From assembly GCA_039707655.1 (NCBI GenBank), contig CM077665.1:78555954-78619953 (forward strand): a stretch of DNA of 64,000 bases, read 5' to 3'. Positions 45,779 through 56,089 of the stretch are shown here, in pieces; the first letter of the stretch is position 1; each line of letters begins with the position of its first letter. The notes under the pieces are model-generated. The model was given only the letters and a program-made list of their open reading frames with translations. It did no database searches and was not told the origin of the DNA. This stretch comes from Elymus sibiricus. Lineage: Eukaryota > Streptophyta > Magnoliopsida > Poales > Poaceae. The position numbers and the translations under genes were made by a program.

Positions 45779-46275
45779 CAATCTTCGATGCATGCTTGCA
45801 TGTTGAGGTGGATCTTTTGTATGTATGTTTACATGATGAGATGACATGTGTGCATGTTGACAGAAATAAGTTACTCCCTCCGATCTTATTAAGGTTATAT
45901 TAAAGCCGTGACAATTAATATGGATCAAAGCGAATAGTAAAGTCTTTGTTCTAGCATCATGACTGCGCGCAAGTGCAACCCGGTCATTTTGCGAGCGAGC
46001 CACGTCCCACGACGATGCACGAGAGGCGAGCCGGCCGCGCGCGCGCGCGTCTATGAGCTCACGCCGCTGCGTCATGGCGATGACACGCCCCGACGTCGAC
46101 TCGCGCGCAGGGACACACATCGATCTATCGTGGCGGGGTCCGGCCCAGACGCGCCGTAGCCCCACGTTCCACGCCGGTTCCTCCTCCAGTCGCTCTCGCG
46201 GTCTCGCTCGCCTTTCTCCAACTTTTCCTCCCAACTTCTCACCGCGCGCCCGCCCGCCGGCCGCGCCAATAAAAA
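45779..46275 (+). promoter_or_regulatory. Proximal promoter of the second WRKY gene
   Basis: GCATCATGACTG at 45953, ATGAGCTCAC at 46049 and CCCCGACGTCG at 46089 match the same motifs upstream of the first WRKY gene (6361-6520). An AATAAAAA box sits at 46268-46275. A half Stowaway end (ACTCCCTCCGATCTTATTAA, 45873) lies upstream. The more distal part of the promoter is at 19216-19377, beyond the transposon nest. Confidence 0.65.
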
Positions 46276-46340
46276 CTTGAGCCGTGCGCGTTGAGCAGGC
46301 CCTACTCTCTAGGCCCTCCAATACTAGCTCGCAAGCTAGC

Positions 46341-48043
46341 ATGGCAACTTGTGGCGGCGCGGGCGATGACGGCGGACGCTCACCGCCGGCGGCGGCCTAC
46401 GACGATCTGGTGGAGCTGCGCGAGCACGCGGCGACGCTGCACACCATGCTGCAGGGGTCGCCGAGCGTGTCGGCCGTGGACGGGAGGGAGCTGATGAAGG
46501 GGATGATGGCCAAGCTTTCCAGCGCCATGTCGGTGCTGGGCGCCACCAGCGGCGGTGAGGCGGTGTCTTCTGGGTCAGGTCGGGGTCTAGGTGGGAGGAG
46601 GAAGAGATCGGGCACGGCGTCCGGGCCGCACCGCCGGAGCACCTCCAGGAGAAGGTGATCAAAGAAAGTCTAGCTATGGCTCGTTTTCACAAGAAAAAAA
46701 ACACCACAGCATGCATGCGATTTAACTAATTATTATCGGCTCCAACTATCTATTTTGCAAATGGTACTATTAATTTGGCGGCCTAGTGGGGGGACTTTAG
46801 GCACCAATGATATGTGGACGAAAAGTATAGGCTGCTTCTGGTGACCTGACTAAGTTCGTTGTTGTTGTTGTCAAAAGTAGATGCTGCTAAGATTACTTGG
46901 GCATGCATGGGTCTATCAAATCATATATATACTGTAGTTGTTAATTAATCATATGTTTGCTATGCATGGCAGGTCGAAGAGCCCTTTCGTCAACATGGTC
47001 ACTGCTAGGACGCTCAACGATGGCAAGACATGGAGGAAGTATGGCCAAAAATATATTCATGCCTCTACTAATCCGAGGTACATATATGACTTTTCTGTTG
47101 TGCTGCAAATTAATTTGCAAGAAAAGGAAAAAAAAACTGAGGTCTCTGCATGCAGAACCGAAAAGGAAACAAAGCAATGTCACCACCTCGACTTGTCAAA
47201 GTACAGCTGAAGAGTGATTATTGAATCATTAGTTGAAGCTAGCCAAAGACACTTGCCAACTGGTTGATTTGCTAGTTGTGCTTTTTTAATTGTATCCTTT
47301 GAGGAAAATTGAGCTTTTTGATTAGCTAGTTGTTATTGTATATTGGGGTATTAGTTAAGGCTCTAGCTAGCTAGTGAGCTAATTTGCATATGCACAATGG
47401 CACATCCAGGAGCTACTACAGGTGCTCTCATAAGCCAGACCAGGGCTGCCAGGCCACGAGGCAGGTCCAGGAGTCCGACTCCAACCCGTCGGAGTACCTC
47501 ATCAGCTACTACGGCCAGCACACCTGCAAGGACCCCTCCACGTTCCGATCACTCATCATCCAAGGCGCCGTCGACGCTGCCCCGCCTGAAGACTTCCCAA
47601 ACCTCATCAGCTTCACAACGATCAATGGCGCGGCTGCGAGCACGAGCAAGAGCACGAGCGCTTTTCCAAATCGTCTCGTGAAAGAAGCGGTTGATCTTCA
47701 TCCGATGCTTTTCTCCCGCTTCTCCAACTACAGCTCCTCGCCGCCGGTGCAAGAGGGCGTGTCCAGCAGCTCGCCGTCGCCGTCTTGCCACGGGGAGTTC
47801 ATGCAGTACGCCGGCGGGCAGCTCGTCGACGTTATTGGCCGAAGGACGTCGCCGTTGACAGTGGGATCAGCGCCGGCGGAGTACTGGCCGGCCGTGGGGG
47901 TCGCCGGCGTCGACATGGATGCTGGCGCGGGGATGGACAGCTTCTCTTCGTCGCCGAGCAGCCTTGGGTTCATGTCGGGCTCGTTCGGGGGATCATTTGG
48001 CAATAACATTTGCGACGACGACCTGTTCGGCTTCGATTCCTGA
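46341..48043 (+). CDS. Group III WRKY transcription factor (second copy)
   Basis: 350 aa in three exons, 46341-46654, 46973-47077 and 47410-48043, with the same intron positions and phases as the copy at 6742. WRKYGQK is at residues 125-131; zinc ligands C145, C153, H177 and C179 (C-X7-C-X23-H-X-C). The segment HRRSTSRRR+SKSP before the WRKY core is a basic, probable nuclear-targeting stretch. The C-terminus has the same layout (Ser-rich, GSAPAEYWPAVGVAGVDMDA, ending CDDDLFGFDS). Introns lack the MITEs of the first copy. No stop or frameshift. It keeps the family-typical HIHASTNPR-like context (YIHASTNPR), where the first copy has QINDSTNPR. Confidence 0.94.
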
Positions 48044-48880
48044 CCAAGGCCCAACATTTGGCAATACCCATGCATATGCATGCATGCAAATTGGCCCATT
48101 AACACGCGCTTGCGCAATTTGCATGCGTGGGGTAGTAGTAATATTTTATTATGAAGGTTTATTGTGTATATTGGGCATGTGGACAGAAGGTAATATGTAC
48201 TGTATTGGATATCATGTGTAAACATATACTAGTACTAGGGAGTATATATGTAAGTTTGCCAGTATGACCTTAAATTATGGGTTTTGTTAAAGGACTGTGA
48301 TAACTGGCAACTGTGTGCCAGTTAGCAAAACGTCCGAACGATCCATCTGCCGAGGCTTGAGCATGTGTTCGCCTCCACATCTCTCGCTCGATTCGATCTC
48401 CCTCTATCGCTCGATTCTCCTGGGTTTTTTTTGGGTACAAAAAAGTTCTGCCTTTCATGGTACTCGAACCTTGACCACATGGATACTTCCAAGCACAAAT
48501 ACTAGACCGAGTAACCAACACGCCAAGTCTTCTTTGTTGTTAGGTGAATGGAAATCAACAATTTAACCCCTTGCACTACTGCCTTAATACATAGAAAAGT
48601 GATTTCTCTGACTTTTTTTGGTGCATCATTGATGCTGCACTTTATGTGTAAATTTATGGAGGAACTTCTCTGTAAAATTTTGTTTTCCGGGGTACCTTAA
48701 GAGGCTTTATAGAATGTGTTCATGTGTATATGTGTCGTATTTTTTTTGCTTGAGTTTGAACGAGTGATCTACTTTAAAAAAAGGGCGAAGAGAGATGAGA
48801 CTGGCGTAAGCTATTAGGTATAGTTGCGTGTATTAGATCTACTTTAAAAAAAAGTTAGCGAGGGTATGCTTTTCAACAAC
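48044..48880. other. WRKY 3' flank and unassigned DNA
   Basis: 48160-48260 corresponds to the first copy's 3' UTR (TATTGGGCATGT, GTACTGTATTGG). The remainder has short repeats (GATCTACTTTAAAAAAA at ~48766 and ~48836) and no gene. Confidence 0.5.
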
Positions 48881-48884
48881 TTTT

Positions 48885-50450
48885 AGTTCCGGGGTCAAAA
48901 GTTATCATGGTGTTTTTATGTAAGTTATCACGTCTGTGGTGCTTATATTACCGTGCTATTTACACAAAAATTATCAGGTATGTAAAAGTTACCGCAATAT
49001 TTGTACGTAAGTTATCGAGTATGCCGTTCATATATATCGTACTAGTTTCACATAAGTTAACGGGGTGTTTTTTTCAACAACCGTTTCCCCCTTAGTCAAC
49101 GTTACCGCGGTGTTTGTACATAAGTTATCGGATATGTGGTTCGTATATTACCGTGCTATTTTCACATAAGTTACCGTATGTATGTTTTTCAACAACTTTT
49201 TTCCTCTTGGACAAAGTTGTCGCGGTATTTGTACGTAAAATATCGGGTATGTGCTTCATATATTACCATGCTATTTTCACGTAAGTTACCGGGTTATGTC
49301 TTTCAACAACTATTTTCCTCTTAATTATAGTTACCGCGGCATTTGTACTTAACTTATCGGGTACGTGGTTCATATATTACCGTGCTATTTTCACATAAGT
49401 TACCGGTGGATTGTTTTTCAACAACATTTTGCCCTCTTAGTCATAGTTACCGTGGTGTTTACATGTAAGTTATCGGGTATGTGGTTCGTATATTACTGTG
49501 TTATTTTCACATGTTACCGGCGATTGTTTCTTAACAAAAAAATCCCCTTGGTCAAAGTTGTCGTGGTGTTTGTACGTAAGTTATCAGGTATGTAGTTCAT
49601 ATATCACCGTGCTATTTTCACATAACTTACCGGGGTATATTTTTCAACAACTTTTTTTCCCTCTTGGTCATAATTACCGCGGTGTTTGTACATAAGTCAT
49701 CGGGTATGCAGTTTATATATTACCATGCTATTTTCACATAAGTCACCGGGGGATTTTTTTCAACAAAAAATTTCCATTGATCAAAGTTGTTGCGGTGTTT
49801 GTACGTAAGTTATCGGGTATGCGGTTCATATATTACCGTATTATTTTCACATAATTTACAGGGGTTATGGGGTTTGTATATTACCGTGCTATTTTTACAT
49901 AAGTTATCGGGAGTATTTTTTTCAACAACTTTTTTCCGGTCTAAAAGTTAAAAGTTACTAGGGTGTTTGTATGTAAGTTATCGGTTATGCGGCACTTATA
50001 TTATCATGTTATTTACACATAAATTACCGGGGTATATTTGAAAAAAAAATATAGGTCAAATATTAACATGGCGTTTTGGATGTAAGTTATCAAGTCTGCG
50101 TTGCTTAAAAAACCATGTTATTTATACAAAAATTACCGGGTATGTTTAAACAGCTTTTTTCCCAGATCAAAAAGTTACCGCAGTGTTTTGGACGTAAGCT
50201 ATCATGCCTACAATACATATTATCATGCTATTTATGCAGAAATTATCGCAGGGTATAATTGCAATAACTTGTTTTTCGAGTCAAAAAGTTTTTTCTTTTT
50301 TTGCGAAATAACACTTGTATTACTCAAAGATTACGGATTACAGTCTTTCGAGTCAAGAAGTTACCATGGTCTTTATATGTAAGCCTACGATGCTTAAAAA
50401 AATTATGTTATTTACACAAAAAGTTATCAAGTTACTTTCATTTTTACAGA
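48885..50450. repeat. Degenerate tandem array, ~114-bp unit, about 13 copies
   Basis: The block ATTACCGTGCTATTTTCACA recurs at about 49149, 49262, 49378, 49493, 49606, 49720 and 49833, and with lower similarity on both sides. Spacing is 113-116 bp. Each unit has two related halves, GTAAGTTATCGGGTATG and CATAAGTTACCGGGG. AT-rich, non-coding; satellite-like or derived from one. Confidence 0.88.
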
Positions 50451-50925
50451 TGCACCTACAAAACACAACGAGTTATTTTCGCGTTTTTGAAAGCAAGCAT
50501 GATGCAGTCTCGCCTATTTTTCGCCCCATCCGACAGCACGGCCAATGACACCAGGCCAAGCTTAGCTCAGTATGCCTGTACACATATAGGACTCGACGCT
50601 GTCCTTGAGCGTCTCCTCCATCGTTCTGAACTTTCACCCAAGCCTCTGCAACTTCTCAGGCCTGAACATCTTTCCCACCTGAACGAACCTGCCAACTCAT
50701 CGTCATCGTCATCAAAATCCAGAGAGTTTACACCTGGTTTGCACTGTGCACACATCAATGTACGTACAGATTAAGTGATGGCTTCTTACTTGTTGGATGT
50801 TCCCATGGAGCCTGCACGCCACTCAGAGGATTATCCAGCTAAAACTACCACACGCTCCAATTGCTGAAGAAATACAAAACAAGAAGTAAAAAATGCACAG
50901 AAGCATGAGACCCCTAGGACAGCAC
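50451..50925 (-). pseudogene. Possible downstream exons of the gene hit by retrotransposon Z
   Basis: On the minus strand, after the donor at 50925, acceptor-like CAGs lead to stretches such as VGKMFRPEKLQRLG (near 50690) and MEETLKDSVESYMC, in one frame broken by a TGA. An alternative open frame (50567-50758) includes NSLDFDDDDDELAG. Exon limits are not certain and the gene is not recognised. Confidence 0.4.
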
Positions 50926-50981
50926 CTGGAATAGCACACCAGCTCGAGGCGAGCCCCCAGGATCCCGTCAAACATGGCGCC
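50926..50981 (-). pseudogene. Host-gene exon, 3' half, interrupted by retrotransposon Z
   Basis: Encodes AMFDGILGARLELVCYS and then a GT donor. The upstream half of the exon lies at 63261-63490. Removing Z and one GCGCC joins them in frame. Confidence 0.7.
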
Positions 50982-51568
50982 TGATGGGGATACGTACCTA
51001 GGGTAGGGTTATAGGCCTGACCTACATATCCTACCTGAGGACACTGCCCCAGAAAGCTTAAGGGCCACAAGGAAGTCTCCGACTGAAATAGCGAAGAAGC
51101 ATAAGTCACTCGACAATATACACTCGGAGGTGCCTTTCACTCGACGGTTATCTTTCACTCGGAAGAGTCTGAAGACAGTCGACCGCAGGAGTCCAGAAGT
51201 CACCCCAGGGAGGCTAACGGGCAAACATTCATCAAGATCATTAACAGCATTTATGGTGTACGTTACCAGTAACGTACACCTCTTTATGACCACGATTAAA
51301 CCCCTTAATACCGGACGTTATGAGGGGCAGCACACTCTATATAAGCCACCCCTCCTCGCTGGTAGAGGGGTTCGGAACCTTTTGTAACACAACACACATA
51401 TTTCACTCGACAGAGTAGAGAGCTCTCCGGAGCACTGAGACGTAAGGCTGTTACCTCCACGAGAGGGGCATGAACTCATACATCTGTGTGTACAACCTCG
51501 CCGTAGCTAAGACTCTGCTCTCTCCTTTCGTACCCCTACCTTCTACTGTCAGGCTTGCTCCCACGACA
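50982..51568 (+). repeat. Left LTR of retrotransposon Z
   Basis: Starts TGATGGGGATACGTACC, ends TCCCACGACA. Contains a near-perfect palindrome GTACGTTACCAGTAACGTAC and the TATA box CTCTATATAAGCC at ~51337. Confidence 0.95.
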
Positions 51569-51634
51569 GTTGGCGCCCACCGTGGGGAAGGCGTCTAAGC
51601 GACTTCCGGCGAGTTTGCATTTTTTCTCCTTCGT

Positions 51635-52785
51635 CATGTCTTCCGGTGGTGATTTGTTCCTGGGCCGCGAGATCCGTCTCGGAGCGCTCACCTTCATCGC
51701 CGACGATTCGGCATGGCTCCAGGAAGCGCCTTTGGATGTGGAAGCGCTCCCGATTCGCGGGGAGACGCACTTCTGTGCAAGCTCCTGCGGCGTTCTTCTC
51801 CTTCAGTCGTCGACTCCGTGTGTGTCGGCTCTCCCTGCTGTTCATCGTCGCAAGCGATCCGGTCGCTCGCGGCTACAGCGTTGGGTGCGGCACGCGGCGG
51901 CACGCCAGGTTTCGTCCCCGCAGATTGCGGCCATCGAGCCCGCCTGAGAAAGAAGATGAAGAAGAAAAAGAAGAGTTCCCTGAAGTCAATGCCACCTTGT
52001 TGATTTTTGCTGATGTTGAGAGTAAGAGTCGACTGAAAGTTATCAACAGGGAGGTTAACATGGCGGTTCCTTCTACCCCCACATATCTCAAGTGGTCTCT
52101 GACTGCAATCACTTTCAGTCAGTCAGATCACCCTGCGCACATTGCTACCCCCGGGCGGCAAGCGCTGGTGGTAGACCCAGTTGTGGGGGGCACTCGACTC
52201 CGCAAAGTTTTGATGGATGGCGGGAGCGGTCTGAACATCCTGTATGCTGATACCCTTAAGGCAATGGGCATTCCGATGTCCCGGCTCAGTGAAAGCAACA
52301 TGCAGTTTCATGGAGTAATCCCTGGGAAGAAGGCCCGTTCACTCGGCCAGATAGCATTGGATGTGGTGTTTGGTGATGACAAGCACTTTTGCAAGGAAAA
52401 ACTGACGTTTGAAGTGGTAGATTTCCAGAGTGCCTACCACGCCATCCTTGGTCGACCAGCTTATGCCCGTTTCATGGCCCGACCATGTTACGTGTATCTC
52501 AAGCTGAAGATGCCTGGACCAAAAGGCGTGATCACAGTCACTGGCAATCGACAAAGGGCTGAGGAGTGCCTCCAGCAGGGCTCCAAGATCGCCGACCAGC
52601 AGATGGCTATGGTTGAGTTGGAGGAATACAAGAAAAATGCTGATCCTGCCGACCTGTTGCGTGCTAAGAAGCCCGCTTCTGAGTCAGCTTTTCAGTCGGC
52701 AGGAGAGGTGAAGAAGGTGCACATTCACCCGACAGATCCGACTGCTGCCCCGACCAACATCTCAACAACACTCGACAGCAAATAG
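51635..52785 (+). pseudogene. Gag remnant and aspartic protease of retrotransposon Z
   Basis: A gag start MSSGGDLFLGREIRLGALTF at 51635 runs 104 codons to a stop at 51947. Most of gag (capsid and zinc knuckle) is absent. A second frame then carries the protease: VLMDGGSGLNILYADTL (D-G-G-S in place of D-S/T-G) and YHAILGRPAYARFMARPCY. It ends at TAG 52783-52785, after which the same frame opens into pol. The truncated gag means that Z should not form particles by itself. Confidence 0.8.
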
Positions 52786-55700
52786 GAAGCCGAGCTCATC
52801 CAGTTCCTCCGTGAGAACTGGGACATCTTCGCATGGAAGCCCGTTGACATGCCTGGTGTTCCCAGGGAACTGGCTGAGCACCGTTTGAGAGTTGATCCGA
52901 AGGCCAAGCCTGTGAAGGAACATTTGCGTCGGTCAGCAACAGAGAAGCGAAAAGCAATCGGCGAAGAGGTGGCTCGTCTCTTGACGGCCAAGTTTATACG
53001 TGAGATTTACCACTCCGAGTGGTTATCAAACGTTGTCATGGTCCCTAAGAAAGACAAGTCTCTTCGCATGTGTATTGATTTCAAACATATCAATCGGGTC
53101 TGCCCGAAAGATCATTTCCCGCTCCCCCGCATTGATCAGATTGTCGACTCAACTGCGGGATGCGAGCGTTTATCTTTTCTTGATGCTTATTCTGGCTACC
53201 ATCAGATCCGTCTGTTTGGTCCAGATGAAATAAAGACAGCCTTCATCACCCCTTTCGGGTGTTTCTGTTATATCACCATGCCTTTTGGTTTGAAGAATGC
53301 TGGCGCTACTTTCATGCGCATGATTCAGAAGTGTTTGCTCGATCAGATCCCTCGGAACATCGAAGCTTATATGGATGATATCGTGGTCAAGTCTCGCAAA
53401 GGTTCCGACCTGTTGTCTGACTTGGCTGAAACATTCGCCAATTTGAGGAGATATGATATTAAGTTAAATCCGACTAAATGCACTTTCGGCGTTCCTGGTG
53501 GCAAATTACTCGGTTTCCTCGTTTCCGAGAAAGGAATCGACGTCAACCCTGAAAAGATCGGCGCCATCGTCCGAATGAAAAGCCCTGAGCGTGTGCACGA
53601 TGTCCAGAAGCTCACAGGTTGCTTGGCAGCATTGAGTCGATTCATTTCTCGTCTCGGTGAGAAGGCACTGCCTTTATACCGACTGATGAAAAAGTCTGAT
53701 ACATTTGAGTGGACTCCAGAAGCTGAAGCAACATTTGTCGAGCTCAAAGCCCTGCTTACCACCCAGCCGGTGCTTGCTGCTCCGCACAGCAAAGAGCCAT
53801 TGTTATTGTACATCGCGGCCACTAATCAGGTCGTCAGTACAGTACTAACTGTCGAGCGGGAAGAGGAAGGCAAGGCTTACAAAGTTCAACGCCCGGTCTA
53901 TTATATTTCTGAAGTGTTGACTCCGTCGAAGCAAAGATATCCACATTACCAGAAGCTCGTATATGGTATATATCTGACTGCAAAGAAGGTAGCACACTAT
54001 TTTCAGGATCACTCCATTTCAGTCGTCAGTGATGCTCCGTTGTCTGAAATTCTCAATAATCGAGACGCGACTGGTCGAGTGGCCAAATGGGCTATTGAGC
54101 TCCTTCATCTTGATATCAAGTTTGAGGCGAAGAAAGCAATCAAATCTCAAGCGCTGGCTGATTTCCTCGCCGAGTGGATTGAGCAACAGCAGCCAATCCA
54201 ACTTCACTCGGCACACTGGACCATGTTCTTTGATGGTTCAAAGATGTTGAATGGGTCTGGTGCTGGCGTCGTTCTGGTATCCCCAAAAGGTGATAAGCTC
54301 AGTTATGTCTTACAGATTCACTTTGATTCCTCCAACAATGAAGCTAAATATGAAGCACTTTTGTATGGATTGCGTATGGCCATTTCACTCGGCGTCCGTC
54401 GCCTGATGGTATATGGCGATTCTGATTTGGTGGTTAATCAAGTGATGAAAGAGTGGGATGTCAGGAACCCCGCTATGACTGGATACTGCAATGCAGTAAG
54501 AAAACTTGAGAAGAAATTTGAAGGTTTGGAACTCCATCATGTTCCCCGAGTGAAGAATCAAGCAGCTGATGAGTTGGCAAAGATTGGATCCACTCGGAAA
54601 CCTGTCCCCAGCAATGTATTTCTCGAACACATTCATTCTCCTTCGGTGCAAGAAGATCCTTTCACTGAAGAGCCCCCTCAAGCAAAGAGTGCTTCTGATC
54701 CGACTGAAGTTGATGTCCCAGCTGTCATTGATCTGGTCATGGAGATTTTGGTAATCACGCCCGACTGGACTGTACCATATATTGCGTACATTCTCAGAAG
54801 AGAACTCCCAGTTGATGAAGATGAGGCTCGGCAGATAGTCCGCAGGTCCAAGGCTTTCACTGTGATCAATGAACAACTCTACAGAGAAAGTGTGACTGGC
54901 GTAGCTCAGCGGTGCATTTCTCCTGAAGAAGGTCGACTGATTCTGGAGGAGATTCACTCGGGAACTTGTGGCCATCATGCGTCCTCTAGGACGATTGTTG
55001 CCAAAGCTTATCGAGCTGGTTTCTTCTGGCCACACGCCAATGAGACGGCTAAAGATATTGTCGATCACTGCGAAGGATGTCAGTTTTACTCGAATCTGTC
55101 ACACAAACCTGCGTCTGCCTTGAAGACCATTCCACTCGTCTGGCCGTTTGCTGTGTGGGGCTTGGATATGGTTGGACCCCTTAGAACAGGTCAGAGTGGG
55201 TTTACTCATTTACTGGTTGCAGTCGACAAGTTCACTAAGTGGATCGAAGCTAAACCCATCAGGAAGCTGAACGCCCGCACTGCTATCAAATTCATAAAAG
55301 AGATAACGTTCCGGTATGGGGTCCCTCACAATATCATTACAGACAATGGTTCTAACTTTGACTCGGAAGAGTTCAGGTACTATTGCTCTTCTCAAGGCAC
55401 TCGGGTGGATTACGCATCTGTTGCGCACCCCCAGTCAAACGGTCAAGCTGAGCGAGCGAATGGCCTTATCCTCCAAGGATTGAAGCCTCGGCTCATGCGA
55501 GATCTTGATCATGCTGCCGGAGCTTGGGTCACTGAGTTACCGTCTGTTCTGTGGGGCTTGAGGACAACTCCCAACCGGTCGACTGGACGTACTCCTTTCT
55601 TCCTTGTATATGGAGCCGAAGCCGTATTGCCAAGTGACATCCTTCACAATTCTCCTCGAGTGGATCTTTACTCTGAAGACGAGGCTGAACAAGCAAGACA

Positions 55701-55998
55701 GGACGGAGTGGATCTCCTGGAGGAGGAGCGTGAGATGGCCTTGATCCGATCAACTGCATATCAACAAGACCTTCGCCGCTTCCATGCGAGACATGTCAAG
55801 AGCCGTTCATTCCACGAAGGGGATTTGGTGCTCCGAGTGGATCAGCAGCGACCTCATAAATTGGCCCCAGCCTGGGAGGGCCCATTCGTCATTACCAAGG
55901 TGCTTAACAACGGGGCGTACCATCTTTTCAACTTGAAGAAGAATATTGACGAGCCACGCGCCTGGAATGCGGACCTACTTCGACGTTTTTATTCTTGA
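52786..55998 (+). CDS. Gypsy pol polyprotein: reverse transcriptase, RNase H, integrase
   Basis: Open from the codon after TAG 52785 to the stop at 55996-55998; the first ATG is 52849 (1049 aa). In order: RT with FLDAYSGYHQI and EAYMDDIVV (catalytic YMDD, ~53368); RNase H with TMFFDGSKM, NNEAKYEALLYG and YGDSDLVVNQ; integrase with its HHCC finger (HSGTCGHH...CEGCQ) and D,D,E residues in WGLDMVGPL, ITDNGSNFDS and SNGQAERANG. The end is LLRRFYS, without a chromodomain. The whole frame is intact, unusual for this window and in keeping with a young insertion. Expression would need the TAG before it to be bypassed or internal initiation. Confidence 0.95.
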   Translation, partial: EAELIQFLRENWDIFAWKPVDMPGVPRELAEHRLRVDPKAKPVKEHLRRSATEKRKAIGEEVARLLTAKFIREIYHSEWLSNVVMVPKKDKSLRMCIDFKHINRVCPKDHFPLPRIDQIVDSTAGCERLSFLDAYSGYHQIRLFGPDEIKTAFITPFGCFCYITMPFGLKNAGATFMRMIQKCLLDQIPRNIEAYMDDIVVKSRKGSDLLSDLAETFANLRRYDIKLNPTKCTFGVPGGKLLGFLVSEKGIDVNPEKIGAIVRMKSPERVHDVQKLTGCLAALSRFISRLGEKALPLYRLMKKSDTFEWTPEAEATFVELKALLTTQPVLAAPHSKEPLLLYIAATNQVVSTVLTVEREEEGKAYKVQRPVYYISEVLTPSKQRYPHYQKLVYGIYLTAKKVAHYFQDHSISVVSDAPLSEILNNRDATGRVAKWAIELLHLDIKFEAKKAIKSQALADFLAEWIEQQQPIQLHSAHWTMFFDGSKMLNGSGAGVVLVSPKGDKLSYVLQIHFDSSNNEAKYEALLYGLRMAISLGVRRLMVYGDSDLVVNQVMKEWDVRNPAMTGYCNAVRKLEKKFEGLELHHVPRVKNQAADELAKIGSTRKPVPSNVFLEHIHSPSVQEDPFTEEPPQAKSASDPTEVDVPAVIDLVMEILVITPDWTVPYIAYILRRELPVDEDEARQIVRRSKAFTVINEQLYRESVTGVAQRCISPEEGRLILEEIHSGTCGHHASSRTIVAKAYRAGFFWPHANETAKDIVDHCEGCQFYSNLSHKPASALKTIPLVWPFAVWGLDMVGPLRTGQSGFTHLLVAVDKFTKWIEAKPIRKLNARTAIKFIKEITFRYGVPHNIITDNGSNFDSEEFRYYCSSQGTRVDYASVAHPQSNGQAERANGLILQGLKPRLMRDLDHAAGAWVTELPSVLWGLRTTPNRSTGRTPFFLVYGAEAVLPSDILHNSPRVDLYSEDEAEQARQDGVDLLEEEREMALIRSTAYQQDLRRFHARHVKSRSFHEGDLVLRVDQQRPHKLAPAWEGPFVITKVLNNGAYHLFNLKKNIDEPRAWNADLLRRFYS

Positions 55999-56089
55999 TA
56001 ACAGAGTTGTTTTGATGTAATAAGAGTATCCCAGACGATGTTATGGATTGAATGAAGACTCCCGCGGTCTATTGTCGATTCCGATCGCA

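Noticed and set aside
51009..51387. Open frames repeated identically at 62701-63079
   Set aside because: They lie in the LTRs of retrotransposon Z and are chance frames duplicated with the LTR.
54385..55068. 227-aa minus-strand ORF
   Set aside because: Antisense shadow of the intact pol gene.
53100..55998. Possible pararetrovirus-like sequence, because of the RT and protease
   Set aside because: LTRs, 5-bp TSD, and an integrase after RNase H show it is a Gypsy retrotransposon; no movement or coat protein gene is seen.
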